Shown in pieces: positions 17,825 through 28,000 of a stretch of DNA of 64,000 nucleotides; within the stretch, counting starts at the first letter, position 1, and each line of letters starts with the position of its first letter. The notes beneath the pieces are model-generated. The model was not told the origin of the DNA. It saw only the letters and a list, made by a program, of their open reading frames with translations, and searched no databases. Origin of the DNA: Acidocella aminolytica 101 = DSM 11237 (GTDB lineage Bacteria; Pseudomonadota; Alphaproteobacteria; Acetobacterales; Acetobacteraceae); the NCBI RefSeq assembly GCF_900129125.1, contig NZ_FQVJ01000015.1, forward strand, positions 20,960 through 84,959, given 5' to 3'. The position numbers were made by a program, and so were the translations under genes.

Positions 17825-18833
17825 GGAGGTAGAGGACATAGCTGTTGAGCAGATACATGGTGAATAATCCAAAACTGATCCAGCCGACGGTACGGAACAG
17901 CCGGCCTTGTGGCCGGTAAAGCAGGCCCGCGATCACCAGCCCCGACATGACCATGCAGGACAGCGCCGAGATGATATGGATAGGGGAGACGTGGGATAAA
18001 ATCGGCCCTTGGCGGTAAAACAGATCGTCGATCCCGAGGATCAGTATGTTGAACATATTGCTGCCGAGGAGATTGGCGATGGCCATGTCCACCGCGCCGA
18101 TTCTGACCGCGACGGCGCTGACGATTAGTTCCGGCAGAGAGGTGACGGCGGCCACAAACAGCGTGCCGACAAAGGTTTGCTGCCAGCCCATGAGGGCGGC
18201 CAGCTTCACGGCTACAAAGGGCAGGGCGGTGCCAGTGGCGACAATCAGCGCGCCGGCGATGGCGTATGAGCGGATGGCCTGGGCCAGGGAAATATCCGAG
18301 TAGAGGCTTTCAACGGTTTCGACCCGCTGCTCCTGATTGGCTTTTTCATAAGTGAATACCGCCCGCACGCCGAGGGCGTAAAGCAAGAACATGATCGGCG
18401 TGTAGCCGCCGATGCCGAAAGCTGAAAAACCCATCCCCTGGCCGTGTAACACCAAGCTGAGAGCGGCCAGGCCGATGAGCATGATGCCGAACGCCGCGGA
18501 CAGGATGTGGCCCTGCCGGACGCGGCGGTAAACGCTTTCCTCCCGCAGCATGAAGTCCAGCACTATGAGGATGGCGAGGTTGAACACGCAACTGCCGAAT
18601 ATGTCACCCACCGCTGTATCCGGTGCGTTGGCGAAGCTGACGGCGCTGATGCCGGTGGTGAGCTCCGGTAGGGAGGTGATGGAGGCCACGAGAATCAGCC
18701 CCACCCAACTGCCGGAGAGGTTCAGCTTGACCGCGAGCACGTCCCCATTGCGGGAGAGTACCGGCCCGGCCACTCCCACCAGCGCGAGGCACGCCGCGAA
18801 CGCCAGCCAGATGCCCAGAACAGCGAGCGTCAT
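17811..18833 (-). CDS. Calcium/cation antiporter (CaCA family, YrbG-like)
   Basis: A 340-residue membrane protein with two homologous halves, each carrying a CaCA alpha-repeat: the first around ITSLPELTTGISAV with GDIFGSCVFNLAIL, the second around VTSLPELIVSAVAV with NLLGSNMFNILILG. This is the arrangement of Na+/Ca2+ or H+/Ca2+ exchangers such as YrbG. The start at 18833 overlaps the upstream gene's stop as ATGA, and the 3' end overlaps the ATPase start by 14 bases, indicating one operon. Confidence 0.9.
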   Translation of the reverse strand: MTLAVLGIWLAFAACLALVGVAGPVLSRNGDVLAVKLNLSGSWVGLILVASITSLPELTTGISAVSFANAPDTAVGDIFGSCVFNLAILIVLDFMLREESVYRRVRQGHILSAAFGIMLIGLAALSLVLHGQGMGFSAFGIGGYTPIMFLLYALGVRAVFTYEKANQEQRVETVESLYSDISLAQAIRSYAIAGALIVATGTALPFVAVKLAALMGWQQTFVGTLFVAAVTSLPELIVSAVAVRIGAVDMAIANLLGSNMFNILILGIDDLFYRQGPILSHVSPIHIISALSCMVMSGLVIAGLLYRPQGRLFRTVGWISFGLFTMYLLNSYVLYLHGAR

Positions 18834-19855
18834 GGAGTTGGTCCCAGCGTGCGCCGCCGGGCGATGGAGAGCAGAAAGAGCGTGATCGTGACCGCCATGG
18901 GACCAAGGATGAAGCCCGGTGTGCCAAACAGCAGCACCCCACCAATGATCGCGATAAAGACCGGTACGGTATGCAGCTTGAGCCGGTTGCCGACCAGGAT
19001 GGGACGCACGACATTGTCGATCTCGCCGACCACCAGCGCGCCCCATAAGGCTAGGATCACGGCTTTGACCTCGTGCCCTTCCCAGGCGAGATAGGCGGCC
19101 TCGGGGATCCAGATGACGAAGGTACCCAGCACGGGCACGATGGCCAGCAGGCTCATCACCACACCCCAGAACAGCGGCGCTGACAGCCCAAGCGCCCAAA
19201 ACATGAGCCCCGCCAGGACGCCCTGGAGGATGGCGACCATGATGGTGCCATAGACGATCGCGTAGATGGTGCCGGTGATGCGCTCGAATAGTTGGTTTGT
19301 TTCCGCCTCGTTCAGTGGCAACAGGCCGCGGGCGGCTTGGCTGGCGGCTTTCCGGTCGCGCAGGAAGTAGAACAGGATGTAGAAGGTTAGAATAATCTCG
19401 ATAGCCTGCCGGAGCGAGCCGCGCAGAAATGAGGCGCCGGTATTACTCAAAGTGGTGACAAGTTGGTTGAACAGGCCGGAAACATCGACTTGTTGTTCCA
19501 GCTTGGCCAGAAAGGACGGCAGTTGCAGCTTGCCGCCTGACAGCTCCGACTGAATATAGGCCGCGCCCGATACCGCGCCGTGCAGCAGCCGGTTCACCAC
19601 CAGCGCTGAAGGCGCGGCGACGATGATGATGGCGGCGAGAACCGTGACGGCGGCGGCGAGATTTGAGGAGCGCAGATATTTTTCAAGCCGGGATTGCAGT
19701 GGTGAAAACAGCACCGCGAGGGTAAAGGCCCAGGTGAGCGCGCCGGAAAAGGGCAAAGCCAGCAACGCGCAAATCAATGCCCCGCCCAGAGTGAGCGCGA
19801 TGAGAACGAGCATATTGACACGTTCAGCTTTGCGGTGTGGGTCTGAAGGCGTCAT
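18830..19855 (-). CDS. AI-2E family transporter (PerM-like membrane protein)
   Basis: A 341-residue membrane protein of the AI-2E/PerM family: a cluster of N-terminal helices (MLVLIALTLGGALICALLAL), a long hydrophilic middle region, and C-terminal helices with GTFVIWIPEAAYL and GNRLKLHTVPVFIAIIGGVLLFGTPGFILGP, which are family-typical. Members exchange or export small molecules or ions (some are Na+/H+ antiporters), so the substrate is unknown. It heads the minus-strand operon with the cation antiporter and P-type ATPase, which favours an ion-homeostasis role over quorum-signal export. Confidence 0.88.
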   Translation of the reverse strand: MTPSDPHRKAERVNMLVLIALTLGGALICALLALPFSGALTWAFTLAVLFSPLQSRLEKYLRSSNLAAAVTVLAAIIIVAAPSALVVNRLLHGAVSGAAYIQSELSGGKLQLPSFLAKLEQQVDVSGLFNQLVTTLSNTGASFLRGSLRQAIEIILTFYILFYFLRDRKAASQAARGLLPLNEAETNQLFERITGTIYAIVYGTIMVAILQGVLAGLMFWALGLSAPLFWGVVMSLLAIVPVLGTFVIWIPEAAYLAWEGHEVKAVILALWGALVVGEIDNVVRPILVGNRLKLHTVPVFIAIIGGVLLFGTPGFILGPMAVTITLFLLSIARRRTLGPTP

Positions 19856-19940
19856 GTCCGGCCTGCATTCAATGCGTGTTTTGCCAAGGCACCACCTTTC
19901 AACCTTGCGGGTGGCGATGTCACCTGCGGGGAATGATTCG

Positions 19941-19966
19941 ATAAAACAATGTTATCAATGTTTTAT
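19941..19966 (-). promoter_or_regulatory. AT-rich inverted repeat upstream of the cation-transport operon
   Basis: ATAAAACAATG (19941-19951) and CAATGTTTTAT (19956-19966) form an inverted repeat with 10 of 11 positions matching and a 4-base spacer, about 85 bases upstream of the AI-2E gene start. In this GC-rich genome such an AT-rich dyad is conspicuous and could be an operator. The regulator is unknown. Confidence 0.45.
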
Positions 19967-20057
19967 GCAAGCCCATTCAACAATATTTTTGGGGAGATTG
20001 ATTTGAGGCAAGTCAATTGACCAGCCTCAGGCCGGTGGGGGGATGAAGAAAGCGGGG

Positions 20058-20075
20058 CGAGGCCTTTCGGCCTCG
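20058..20075 (-). terminator. Hairpin downstream of the 64-aa gene
   Basis: CGAGGCC and GGCCTCG form a perfect 7-bp stem with a 4-base loop (GAAA on the minus strand). It lies 15 bases after the stop of the 64-aa gene. The T-tract after it on the minus strand is weak (CCCCGCTTTCTTC), so termination is only likely, not certain. Confidence 0.5.
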
Positions 20076-20089
20076 TCCTCAAAACTTGT

Positions 20090-20284
20090 TTATCGCTTGG
20101 TCTTTTGTGGGGCGGCGTCACGCGTGGTGTCGTGGTCTGCTTCCAGCTGTGCTTCATTGAGCACCAGCGGGCGGACTTTGTGCCAAAGCTTATAGGCGGT
20201 GCCAGGGTCTCCGCCTGCTTCCTGCCACATGACGAAAAGCCGTTCCTTCATGCGAGAGCCAGCAAATCCTTTGGTAACTTCCAT
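20090..20284 (-). CDS. Small hypothetical protein (64 aa)
   Basis: I do not recognise this protein. The start at 20284 is chosen because it follows a strong ribosome-binding site, TGAGGAGG about 8 bases upstream; an ATG at 20314 in the same frame lacks that support. The product starts MEVTKGFAGSRMKERLF, has an amphipathic middle containing GDPGTAYKLWHKVRPLVL and a charged tail ending QKTKR; no signal peptide or membrane segment is seen. A hairpin follows its stop. It is a stand-alone minus-strand gene at the start of the lower-GC patch. Confidence 0.6.
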   Translation of the reverse strand: MEVTKGFAGSRMKERLFVMWQEAGGDPGTAYKLWHKVRPLVLNEAQLEADHDTTRDAAPQKTKR

Positions 20285-20496
20285 GTCTGCGTACCTCCTC
20301 AGGATGATTCGCATTTCCCCGATGTTAGAGGGAAACCACTTTTTATAGGCGCCTTGGGGGCAGTTTCAGGTTAAACAAATTTCATGAACAGACTGTGCCG
20401 ACGAGATACGGCAAGTTTCATATATTGCGGTGGTTATTTTCCGGCGGTACCAGCGCCTTGCCAGCCGCGCGCCGCGGGTATGCAGATGGTGGGTCA

Positions 20497-21962
20497 TTAT
20501 TTCGTCAGTTGAGGCAATAGCGGGTGGTTCCAGACCAAAACCGTATAGGCGGGCCCAGCTGAAAAAGTCAGGGTTTGGGCAGGACGGCCAAATTGTGTTT
20601 CGGCACCACGAACACAATCTTGCACATGAGGGTATTGAGCGCTTTGGCTAACGATTATAAAAGTGTTGCGTTTGTTGGTCTGATCGGAAGGCTTGGACCA
20701 TAATTGTGAAACATTAAGCCCTGGAGAAGGTTCTGCTCGGTAGGAGGGCGCAATAAAAGAAATCGGGCGGATAATTACATCGCCTTTGCTGATCCAGGAG
20801 ACTGTGTTGGCCAGCGCCTCAAAATAGCCAGCATATCCGTAATGAAGCTGAGGTGCCAGCAGAAACTTGGAAATGCCGAGCGCCTGTTGGTCGTTGATTC
20901 CGCCTGAACGCCAGAAAGGCATGGTTTGTACAATAGAGTTGAGCGCAAAGGCCATGCCGAACAGCAGGCCAAAAGCCCGGACCGGCAGGCTGTTCAAGAC
21001 AGGGACGTTCCGAAAGCTGATGAGAATATAAGCAGGGGCAAATAGAAAGATGGCATTAAAATAAAGCGCCGACCAGAGAGAGCCAGACGCATTCCACAAG
21101 ACAACATACGCAGCGACAGAAATAAAGACCGTGCAGAAAATTTCCACCAAACCAAGCTTGCGAGTTCGGTGCGAGGTTAAAACGGATGAAAACAGCCAGA
21201 CCAGTATGAAAAGCGTTGTGATGAAACCTGTTAAACGCTCGTTCGGTAGCTTGCCAATGACGCGGAAATAAGCAGTAATCGCATATGGCAAAAAGGCGCT
21301 GTTGGCTTTGATGGTGGCCAGCAGTTAAGGCTGACGGGGGGAGGAACCTGATTCGTGAGTAATCCGAATCCATGTGTTTTCAGATAGGCGAAGATAAATA
21401 ATGCGGACATAGACAGACGCAGAAGCGGCAAATATTTGCCGGAGGCGAGTAACATCATAAGAAATGACGCGGACAGTAGCGGCACAAGAAACGCGGAGTC
21501 AGCCCGTGGGTCGCTGACGCATGCGGCAATCAGCAGCAGATCAGCAAGGAACGACCAGGCCGCATGGCCGCCGCGCAGTAAAAAAATGATAGATAAGGCA
21601 GCGAATAATCCATAAACCGTGGAGATGCCGTGGGGGATGGGAAAGCCCAGGAAGCCCATGGCGCCGCTTATGAAAATCGCCCAGCCGGAGAGAATCACGA
21701 TGGTTGGTTTGACGTCAAATATCCAGAATAGAAAGAAATAGTGCGGGGCTAGAGAAAATTGAAAATTGTCGGGTGGTGAACGGACGGTGGTCAAAAAACC
21801 CCAGCCATCATGGTGAATGTCCCGCCAAAATAAGGGAATGCTGGAAACGTCGAAATCAACGGTCAAACCATGAAAAACAAGCTGGAATGTGTTGCAGAGG
21901 CCAAATAGAATGAGTGCCGCGAGACTATAGTCAAGAGGTTTCAGCACATGGTTGGCTCGCAT
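20497..21962 (-). pseudogene. Frameshifted polytopic membrane protein gene
   Basis: Two minus-strand frames together look like one membrane protein of about 480 residues. The first part (21962 to about 21325) starts MRANHVLKPLDYSLAALILFGL and has several hydrophobic segments. The frame then changes, and the second part (about 21324 to 20497) continues with further helices (TGFITTLFILVWLFSS, FNAIFLFAPAYILISF) and a soluble C-terminus. The shift lies near 21320-21330: with one extra base after the AAC codon (24-26 of that block) the reading would run smoothly from PPPVSLN into LLATIKANSAF. Without it, the first frame runs into about 30 unrelated residues and stops at 21231. Base composition is clearly lower in GC than the flanks. 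The function is unknown; the layout loosely recalls membrane glycosyltransferases, but no motif supports this. Confidence 0.6.
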
Positions 21963-22053
21963 CCGGCAATCTCCCGCGGGGGGCTCACAGGTCTTTCATC
22001 AGACGATGTTTTGTGATGAAAAACCAGCCTCGGCTCTTGCGGCTTTTACCCGC

Positions 22054-22965
22054 TTAGTCCGGTGATGCGACGATATTCAGCGAGGGCAGCAAACGGCTTT
22101 TCCAGGAAGGAGTGAAAATCACCACATTTCCGGCCAGGACTAATATAATTCCGGTCAAGGAAACGAGCGTCCAGACATAGCCTTCCAGCAGAGAGGACAC
22201 TGTCAGTGCCACCACCGGCGACACCACCGTGACATAGGCTGCCTTTGCGGCCCCCACCCGCGCGACGAGGGACAGATACGCCATGAACCCGACCACCGAG
22301 CCGATTATGGCCAGATAAGCCAGCCCGCCCAGATATGGCCGGGAGATATGCGGTAAAAACCCATGTCCTTGCACCAGAATGACAACCGCCAGCAGGCCGG
22401 TGCCCCAACCCATCCCGCGGGCAATGGCGTTGGGCAGCGTCACGCCGTGGGACGTGGCCTTGCCAGCCACTAGATTGCCGATTGAGAATAAATACGTCCC
22501 GGCTAGGGCCAGAAGCACGCCTTGCACAAAATGTCCTTGGGGCACTGCGGAAATCTGGCTGCCGAACAGGCAAACAACTCCCAGGCACCCCGTTGCCGCA
22601 CCCAGCAGTACTCGCAGCGACGGCCGGATGCCCCGGAACCACCACTGGTTAAACGCATTGAATACGCTGGCCATGCTGAACACCACCGCCACCAAGCCGC
22701 TCGGCACGTTATGTTCGGCCGCGTACAGGCATAGAAAATTGCCGGAGAATAAGGTCAGTCCCAAAGCGGCGAACCATGGCTGCAAGCACAAGGGGGTGGG
22801 CTTTATTCGCTTGGTGACCGCGAGCCCCAGCCAAAGTAGCCCGGCTGCCGTGACGAAGCGCCAGAAGATCGAGACAATGTCCGGCGTCGTGCCCAACTGA
22901 AGATGGATCGCATACCAGGTGAAGCCCCAGGCCAGGGCGACAACCGTAAATAAAACTGCCTGCAT
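22054..22965 (-). CDS. DMT-superfamily exporter with two EamA domains
   Basis: A 303-residue protein with about ten hydrophobic segments in two EamA repeats, typical of drug/metabolite exporters: ALAWGFTWYAIHLQLG at the N-terminus and GYVWTLVSLTGIILVLAGNVVIF near the C-terminus. The start at 22965 (MQAVLFTVVALAWGF) gives the normal family N-terminus; the frame is open further upstream but overlaps the divergent regulator's promoter region. It is divergently arranged with an AraC-family regulator, which probably controls it. Substrate unknown (amino acids or metabolites are typical). Confidence 0.88.
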   Translation of the reverse strand: MQAVLFTVVALAWGFTWYAIHLQLGTTPDIVSIFWRFVTAAGLLWLGLAVTKRIKPTPLCLQPWFAALGLTLFSGNFLCLYAAEHNVPSGLVAVVFSMASVFNAFNQWWFRGIRPSLRVLLGAATGCLGVVCLFGSQISAVPQGHFVQGVLLALAGTYLFSIGNLVAGKATSHGVTLPNAIARGMGWGTGLLAVVILVQGHGFLPHISRPYLGGLAYLAIIGSVVGFMAYLSLVARVGAAKAAYVTVVSPVVALTVSSLLEGYVWTLVSLTGIILVLAGNVVIFTPSWKSRLLPSLNIVASPD

Positions 22966-23004
22966 CAGACCAACATCCAAGAATGAACCATTGCAGCGCA
23001 TAAA

Positions 23005-23016
23005 CCTGCCGGCAGG
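23005..23016. promoter_or_regulatory. Perfect 12-base palindrome between exporter and AraC regulator
   Basis: CCTGCCGGCAGG is a perfect palindrome in the 161-base divergent interval between the DMT exporter (start 22965) and the AraC regulator (start 23127). It could be an operator, although such GC-rich palindromes arise readily in this genome. Confidence 0.25.
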
Positions 23017-23126
23017 GGGCGTCTTTCGCCGGTCTGGTGAGTTTTGACAGAAACTTGCTATATTCCACGGCCCCTGCTTGCCGCGACGGCGGCTCTGGGT
23101 CACAGTTCCGGGTGGAATTGCTGACC

Positions 23127-24017
23127 ATGAAGAACCTGACCGGCCTGACTGTTCATGACCATCTCGCCAATGCCGCGGTGCCGCTGCGCGCCTCAGCCTC
23201 GTTTGGACATGGGCTGGCCGGGGCATTGTGGGACCGGGACGAGGCCGCCATCTCCCGGTACGAAACCCCAAGCCACCATACGCTGAGCCTTTATGTGTCC
23301 GGAGGGGTTTCTTTCCGCCGCAGGCTGGGTGATGGCTATATGACCAGCTTCGGGGCGGGCAGCCTGTGCCTGATGCCGGAGGGGCTGACCTCTGAATGGG
23401 AGGTCAGCGGCCCCGTGCAGATGCTGCATCTCTATGTCTCCAAAGCCGCTTTTCAGCGCGCAGTGGTGGAGACAACTGGCGCGGATCCCGCCCATGTCAC
23501 GTTGCGGGAAGTTCCTTACTTCCAGGACCCGACTCTGGAGACGGTGATGCGCCAGATCATGCTACCGTTAAACTGGGATGAACCGGCGGAGCGTGTGGCG
23601 GTGAGCCATGGCGCCCAAACTCTGCTGGCGTATCTGGTCAGCCGCATGACCGAGCACGGGCCCAGGGCCTTGCAGGCGCGTGGCGGCTTGCCCGCCGCCG
23701 TGCTGCGGCGCTTGCAGGGTTTTGTGGAGGCGCATCTGGACCAGCCCCTATCAATCGGGGATCTGGCGACCTGCGCGAATCTTAGCCCATATCATTTTGC
23801 TCGGGCTTTTAAGCGTTCCACCGGTGAGAGCCCGCACGCCTATGTGCTGCGCCGCAGGATCGGCAAGGCCAAGGAGGCTTTGGCAGCGGGCCGGTCCCTG
23901 GCTGAAACCGCGTCTTTGTGCGGTTTCAGCAGTCAGAGCCACTTTACCGAGCGCTTCCGCGCACAAACGGGCGTCACGCCGGGCCAGTTCTGGCGCTCCA
24001 CCCGCCTGCCGGACTAA
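23127..24017 (+). CDS. AraC-family transcriptional regulator
   Basis: A 296-residue regulator with an N-terminal sensing domain and two C-terminal HTH motifs: DQPLSIGDLATCANLSPYHF (first helix-turn-helix) and SLAETASLCGFSSQSHF, followed by the classic RFRAQTGVTPGQFW. The start at 23127 (MKNLTGLTVHDHLA) is chosen over an in-frame ATG at 23037 because it gives the more usual length and leaves room for a divergent promoter. It is the likely regulator of the adjacent DMT exporter. Its stop overlaps by 3 bases the stop of the convergent beta-propeller gene. Confidence 0.88.
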   Translation: MKNLTGLTVHDHLANAAVPLRASASFGHGLAGALWDRDEAAISRYETPSHHTLSLYVSGGVSFRRRLGDGYMTSFGAGSLCLMPEGLTSEWEVSGPVQMLHLYVSKAAFQRAVVETTGADPAHVTLREVPYFQDPTLETVMRQIMLPLNWDEPAERVAVSHGAQTLLAYLVSRMTEHGPRALQARGGLPAAVLRRLQGFVEAHLDQPLSIGDLATCANLSPYHFARAFKRSTGESPHAYVLRRRIGKAKEALAAGRSLAETASLCGFSSQSHFTERFRAQTGVTPGQFWRSTRLPD

Positions 24018-25048
24018 TCGACGGGCCGGTAAACCAGCAGCGTCAGGCTGCCCGGCTTAAACTGGTAGCGCGGGGCGAAGCCGGGATGTTTCACAACACC
24101 CGCCCCCTCCGGCGTGCCGGTTACCAGAAATATATCTCCGGTTGCCTCATCCACAGCCATCGTCCGCGCGCCTAGCCGGGTTTTAACCGGGGGCAGGGCG
24201 ACATAATGGGTGGGGCTGACCTCTTTGATCACGGAGAGTGTTCCCGTGCGGTTGGCGCTGAAGATCAAATGTCGTTTGGCGTCAAACGCCGCACTGTCCG
24301 ACCCCTTGCCGATTGGCAGCAGCGCGACCTCCTGCCCGGTTTTTGCGTTCACCACCGCCAATTTGCCGTTCTGACAGCTGGTGAACACGCGCCCGGCGGC
24401 GGGGTCTATCGCCATGCCGGTGGGCGCCACGCAGCCGGGTAGCGGCCAGTTTGCCATCACCGTGTCGGACGGCGTGTTGATCTCCGCCATTTCATTGGTG
24501 CTATTGAGCGCCACAAACAGCCGTCCCGCTTCATTCACCGCGAGATATTCCGGCTTGCCGAGCAGTTTGATTGTTTTTTCTGCGCCGGTGGAGGGGGTGA
24601 CCACTAGCACCGCTTTTGAATCCCCCGCCGCGACAAACAGGCGCTGGCTGGCGGGGTCGAACACCATGCCGTCTGTATCCTCCAGGGCGGGCAGGGTTTT
24701 CTTAACCTTGAGCGTGGCGGGGTCAAAGACCGATAAGGTGCGCGTGCCGGAACTGTCCGTGAAGCCCAGCCCGGTTGCTGGGTCGAAGGCAATGCCGTGT
24801 GTGCCGTCCAGCCCGGTCACGTTGCCTTGCAACTTGTCCGTGGCGGTATCAACCACAGTGAGGGATTTGCCATGGGCAATGAAAAGCTGCCCGGTTGCGG
24901 CGTGGAAATGCATGTAATCCCATTGCGCGCCGCCGCCCAGGGGCAGGCTTTGCACCAGCTCATAAAGCGGGGCGGCCGCCCGCGCCGTGGGAATGGCGGC
25001 GGCAGAGAGGAACAAGGCCGAAAGACCGGCATGCCAAAAACGTCGCAT
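24014..25048 (-). CDS. Periplasmic YncE-like YVTN beta-propeller protein
   Basis: A 344-residue protein with an N-terminal signal peptide (MRRFWHAGLSALFLSAAAIPTARAAA, likely cut after TARA) followed by repeated beta-propeller blades of the YVTN/YncE type, e.g. SLTVVDTATDKLQGNVTGL, TLSVFDPATLKVKKTLPAL, KLAVVNAKTGQEVALLPIG and TLSVIKEVSPTHYVALPPV. Such proteins bind ligands or redox cofactors in the periplasm, but the specific role is unknown. It starts 34 bases after the RND permease stop on the same strand, so it is probably the fourth gene of that efflux operon. Confidence 0.82.
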   Translation of the reverse strand: MRRFWHAGLSALFLSAAAIPTARAAAPLYELVQSLPLGGGAQWDYMHFHAATGQLFIAHGKSLTVVDTATDKLQGNVTGLDGTHGIAFDPATGLGFTDSSGTRTLSVFDPATLKVKKTLPALEDTDGMVFDPASQRLFVAAGDSKAVLVVTPSTGAEKTIKLLGKPEYLAVNEAGRLFVALNSTNEMAEINTPSDTVMANWPLPGCVAPTGMAIDPAAGRVFTSCQNGKLAVVNAKTGQEVALLPIGKGSDSAAFDAKRHLIFSANRTGTLSVIKEVSPTHYVALPPVKTRLGARTMAVDEATGDIFLVTGTPEGAGVVKHPGFAPRYQFKPGSLTLLVYRPVD

Positions 25049-25082
25049 CTGAACTTCCTTGTGGTGGTATGTGGAAAGGGGA

Positions 25083-28000
25083 TTATTTGTCCGCCTTGCT
25101 GAAACGCAGCAGCAGCACTGGCAGCGCCAGCAGCACCAGCGGAAATTGAACCAGCAGCCCGGCGATAATGGCGATGGCCAGCGGCTGCTGCATACCCGCC
25201 CCCTGACCCAGATCCAGTGCCAGCGGCATCAGTGTGAGAATCGCGGCCAGCGTGGTCATGGCGATCGGCCGCAGCCGGTTGGCGGCCGCTTGGGCAAAGG
25301 CTTCGCGGGCGGGGCGTGTTTCCAGAAGCTGCTGTGCCTCGGAGACAAAGAAAATTGCCATCTCCGTGGCAATACCCACAATCATCACCATGCCCATCAT
25401 CGCGGTGATGTTGAGCGGCACGCCGGTGACATACAGCCCCGTGAACACGGCGGTGGTGGAAAGCAGCGAAGTGCAGATAATCGCCGCCACCCAGAGAAAC
25501 CGCTCATACAGCAACAGCAGCAGAATAAACTCCGCCAGCAACGCCGCCACAAACACGCGGATCAACCCGGCAAAGGCGATCTGCTGCTGTTTATAAAGCC
25601 CGCCCAGCTTGTAGGTGACACCCGGCGCCAGCACGCCTTTTTGCGCCAGCACACGCTTTACATCCGCGATTCCCGCGCCCAGCCCACGCCCGTTCAGCCG
25701 TGCCGTGACATCCACCACCTGCTGCAAATTCTCGCGGGTGATTTCCGGCTGGCCGGAGATCGTGGTGAAGCTGGCGATGCTGGAAAGCGGCACCAGCGCG
25801 CCAGAGGGGGTTGAGAGGGGGAGTTGCTTCAGGGCCGCGCTGTTCATCCGCGCCGCGCCGTCCAGCCGCACGCGGATGCCGGTGAGTTGGTTGGTGCCTT
25901 CAAACGTGGCAGCCACCGTGCCATCCATGGCGGTTTTCAGCATCGCGGTCACTTTCGCCGGGTCCAGCCCCAGTGCGGCGGCGCGGGTCTGGTCCACATG
26001 GATCTCGATGGCATCGCCCGCGGGCACCACGCCGTCATCGATGGAATCAACCCCTTTGATTTTTGCGATGGCCGCGGCCACGCGCCGCGCGGTGGCGGGC
26101 AGCACGGCGGGGGTATCGGCGGAGAGTTTAATGTCGATCGGCTGTGGCGTGCCGGTCATGTCGCCTAGCTCGTCGCTCATCAGCTGATGCGGGTCGATCG
26201 CCACGCCCGGCACCTTGGCGATGACTTCATCCGCGATGCGGTTCATCACCACATCCACTGAGGGGCGTTGGCTGAGCGGGATCAGCCGAATCACGAAATC
26301 GCCTTTGTTGGATTCAGCTAGGTCCCCGCCAAACCCCGCCCCGGCGCGCATGGAAAAGTTCGCCACCGCCGGGTCTTTACGCAAAATCGCCTCGATCTCG
26401 CGCATCTCCCGCACGGTTTCGGTAAGTGAGGTGCCGGGGGCGGTCAGGTAATCCATCACAAACCCGCCTTCATCCAGCGAGGGCAGAAAGCCGGTTTGCA
26501 CATTGCGGTAAGAAACAAGCCCGGCCACCAGCAAGGCCAGCACCGGCAGCGTCAGCAAGGCCGGGCGGCGGAAAAAACCTGCCAGTAGGCGGCCGTGCAT
26601 CTGGCCCAGCCAGCCTTTGCCTTTTTCGCCAGGGTCGGTCCAACGCTCGAAATTCACCAGCGTCGCGGCCAGCAGCGGTACCACCAGCGCAGTCAGCACC
26701 CAGGAGGCGATAAGCGTGGAAGCCACGGTAATTGAGAGCGCCTTGAAAAACGCCCCGCTCACCCCGGACAGAAACGCCAGCGGCACGAATACGATCAGCG
26801 TGGCGGCGGAGGAGCCGGCCAGCGGGCGGAAAAACGCCCCTCCTGAGCGCAGCACCCAAAGCCGCCCCGGCTCGCGCCAGCCAGTGGCGCTGCGATGCGC
26901 GATAAACTCGATCATCACGATCACATCATCGATCACCAGCCCGACCGAGGCCGCGAGCCCGCCCAGCGTCATGATGTTGAAGCTGAGCCCGAACATCGAC
27001 AGCACCAGCACCGAGGCCGCCAGCGCGGCGGGCACGATGGTGATGGCCAGAAGCGTAATCCGCCAGTTCCGCAGGAACAGAAACAGCACAATTGCTGCCA
27101 GCACGACCCCGATGAGGATCGCATCTCGCACCGAGCCCGCGGCGGCCAGCACCAGCGTGCTCTGGTCATACCATTTGCTTAAAGTGACGCCGGGCGGAAT
27201 TTGCGACTGAAAGCCCGCCAGCGCTTTTTCAACGGCGTGGGCGGTGGAGACCATGTCCGAGCCCTGTTGTTGGTACAGCAGCAGCGTCACCGCCTGTTTG
27301 CCGTTGGCATCCACATCCAAGAATTGCGGCACCACGCCCAGCCGCACCTTGGCCACATCCCCCAACCGCAGCACATAACCCGGCCCCGCACGCAGCACGA
27401 TGTTCTTCACATCCCGCACGTCATGCACCGTGTTATTGGCCAGTAGCAAATAAAGTAGGTCGTGGTCTTCCACCCGCCCAACGGATTGCAGGCTGGCCGC
27501 GCCGGAAATCGCGTTCACCAGATCAGTCAAAGTGAGGTGGTAGGCTGCCAAGCGGCGCGGGTCGGCCGAGACTTCAACCTCCCCGGTATCGCCGCCCTGC
27601 ACCTGCGCATGGGCAATGCCCGGCACGCCGGAGAGCAGCGGCACCAGCCGGTATTGCGCCAGGTTGCGCATCTTCACGAGGCTTACGCTGTGAGAGGTCA
27701 GCGCATAGGCCATGAAGGGGAACACGTTGGGCTGCATCCGCAAGGCAGTGAAGCTCACCCCCGGCGGCAGGCGCGACACAAGCTGCGCCAGCGCCGCGTT
27801 CACCCCCAGCGTGGCGGTGGTCATGTTGGTGCCCCAGGCGAAATCGACGGTGAGCATCGCCGACCCGCGCGAAGTGACGGATTTCACATTCACCACCCCC
27901 GGCACGGCGCGCACCGCCTGTTCCACGGGCTGCGTGACCTCCAGCACCATCTGGTCGGCGGACTGGCTCCCCGCGTCGATCGTCACCCGCACGCGCGGGA

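Noticed and set aside
20366..20617. 83-codon minus-strand frame at the end of the frameshifted membrane gene
   Set aside because: It overlaps the membrane protein frame and lacks a ribosome-binding site or any domain.
23044..23064. TTGACA and TATATT as a promoter for the AraC regulator
   Set aside because: Spacing between the elements is only 9 bases, too short for a sigma-70 promoter.
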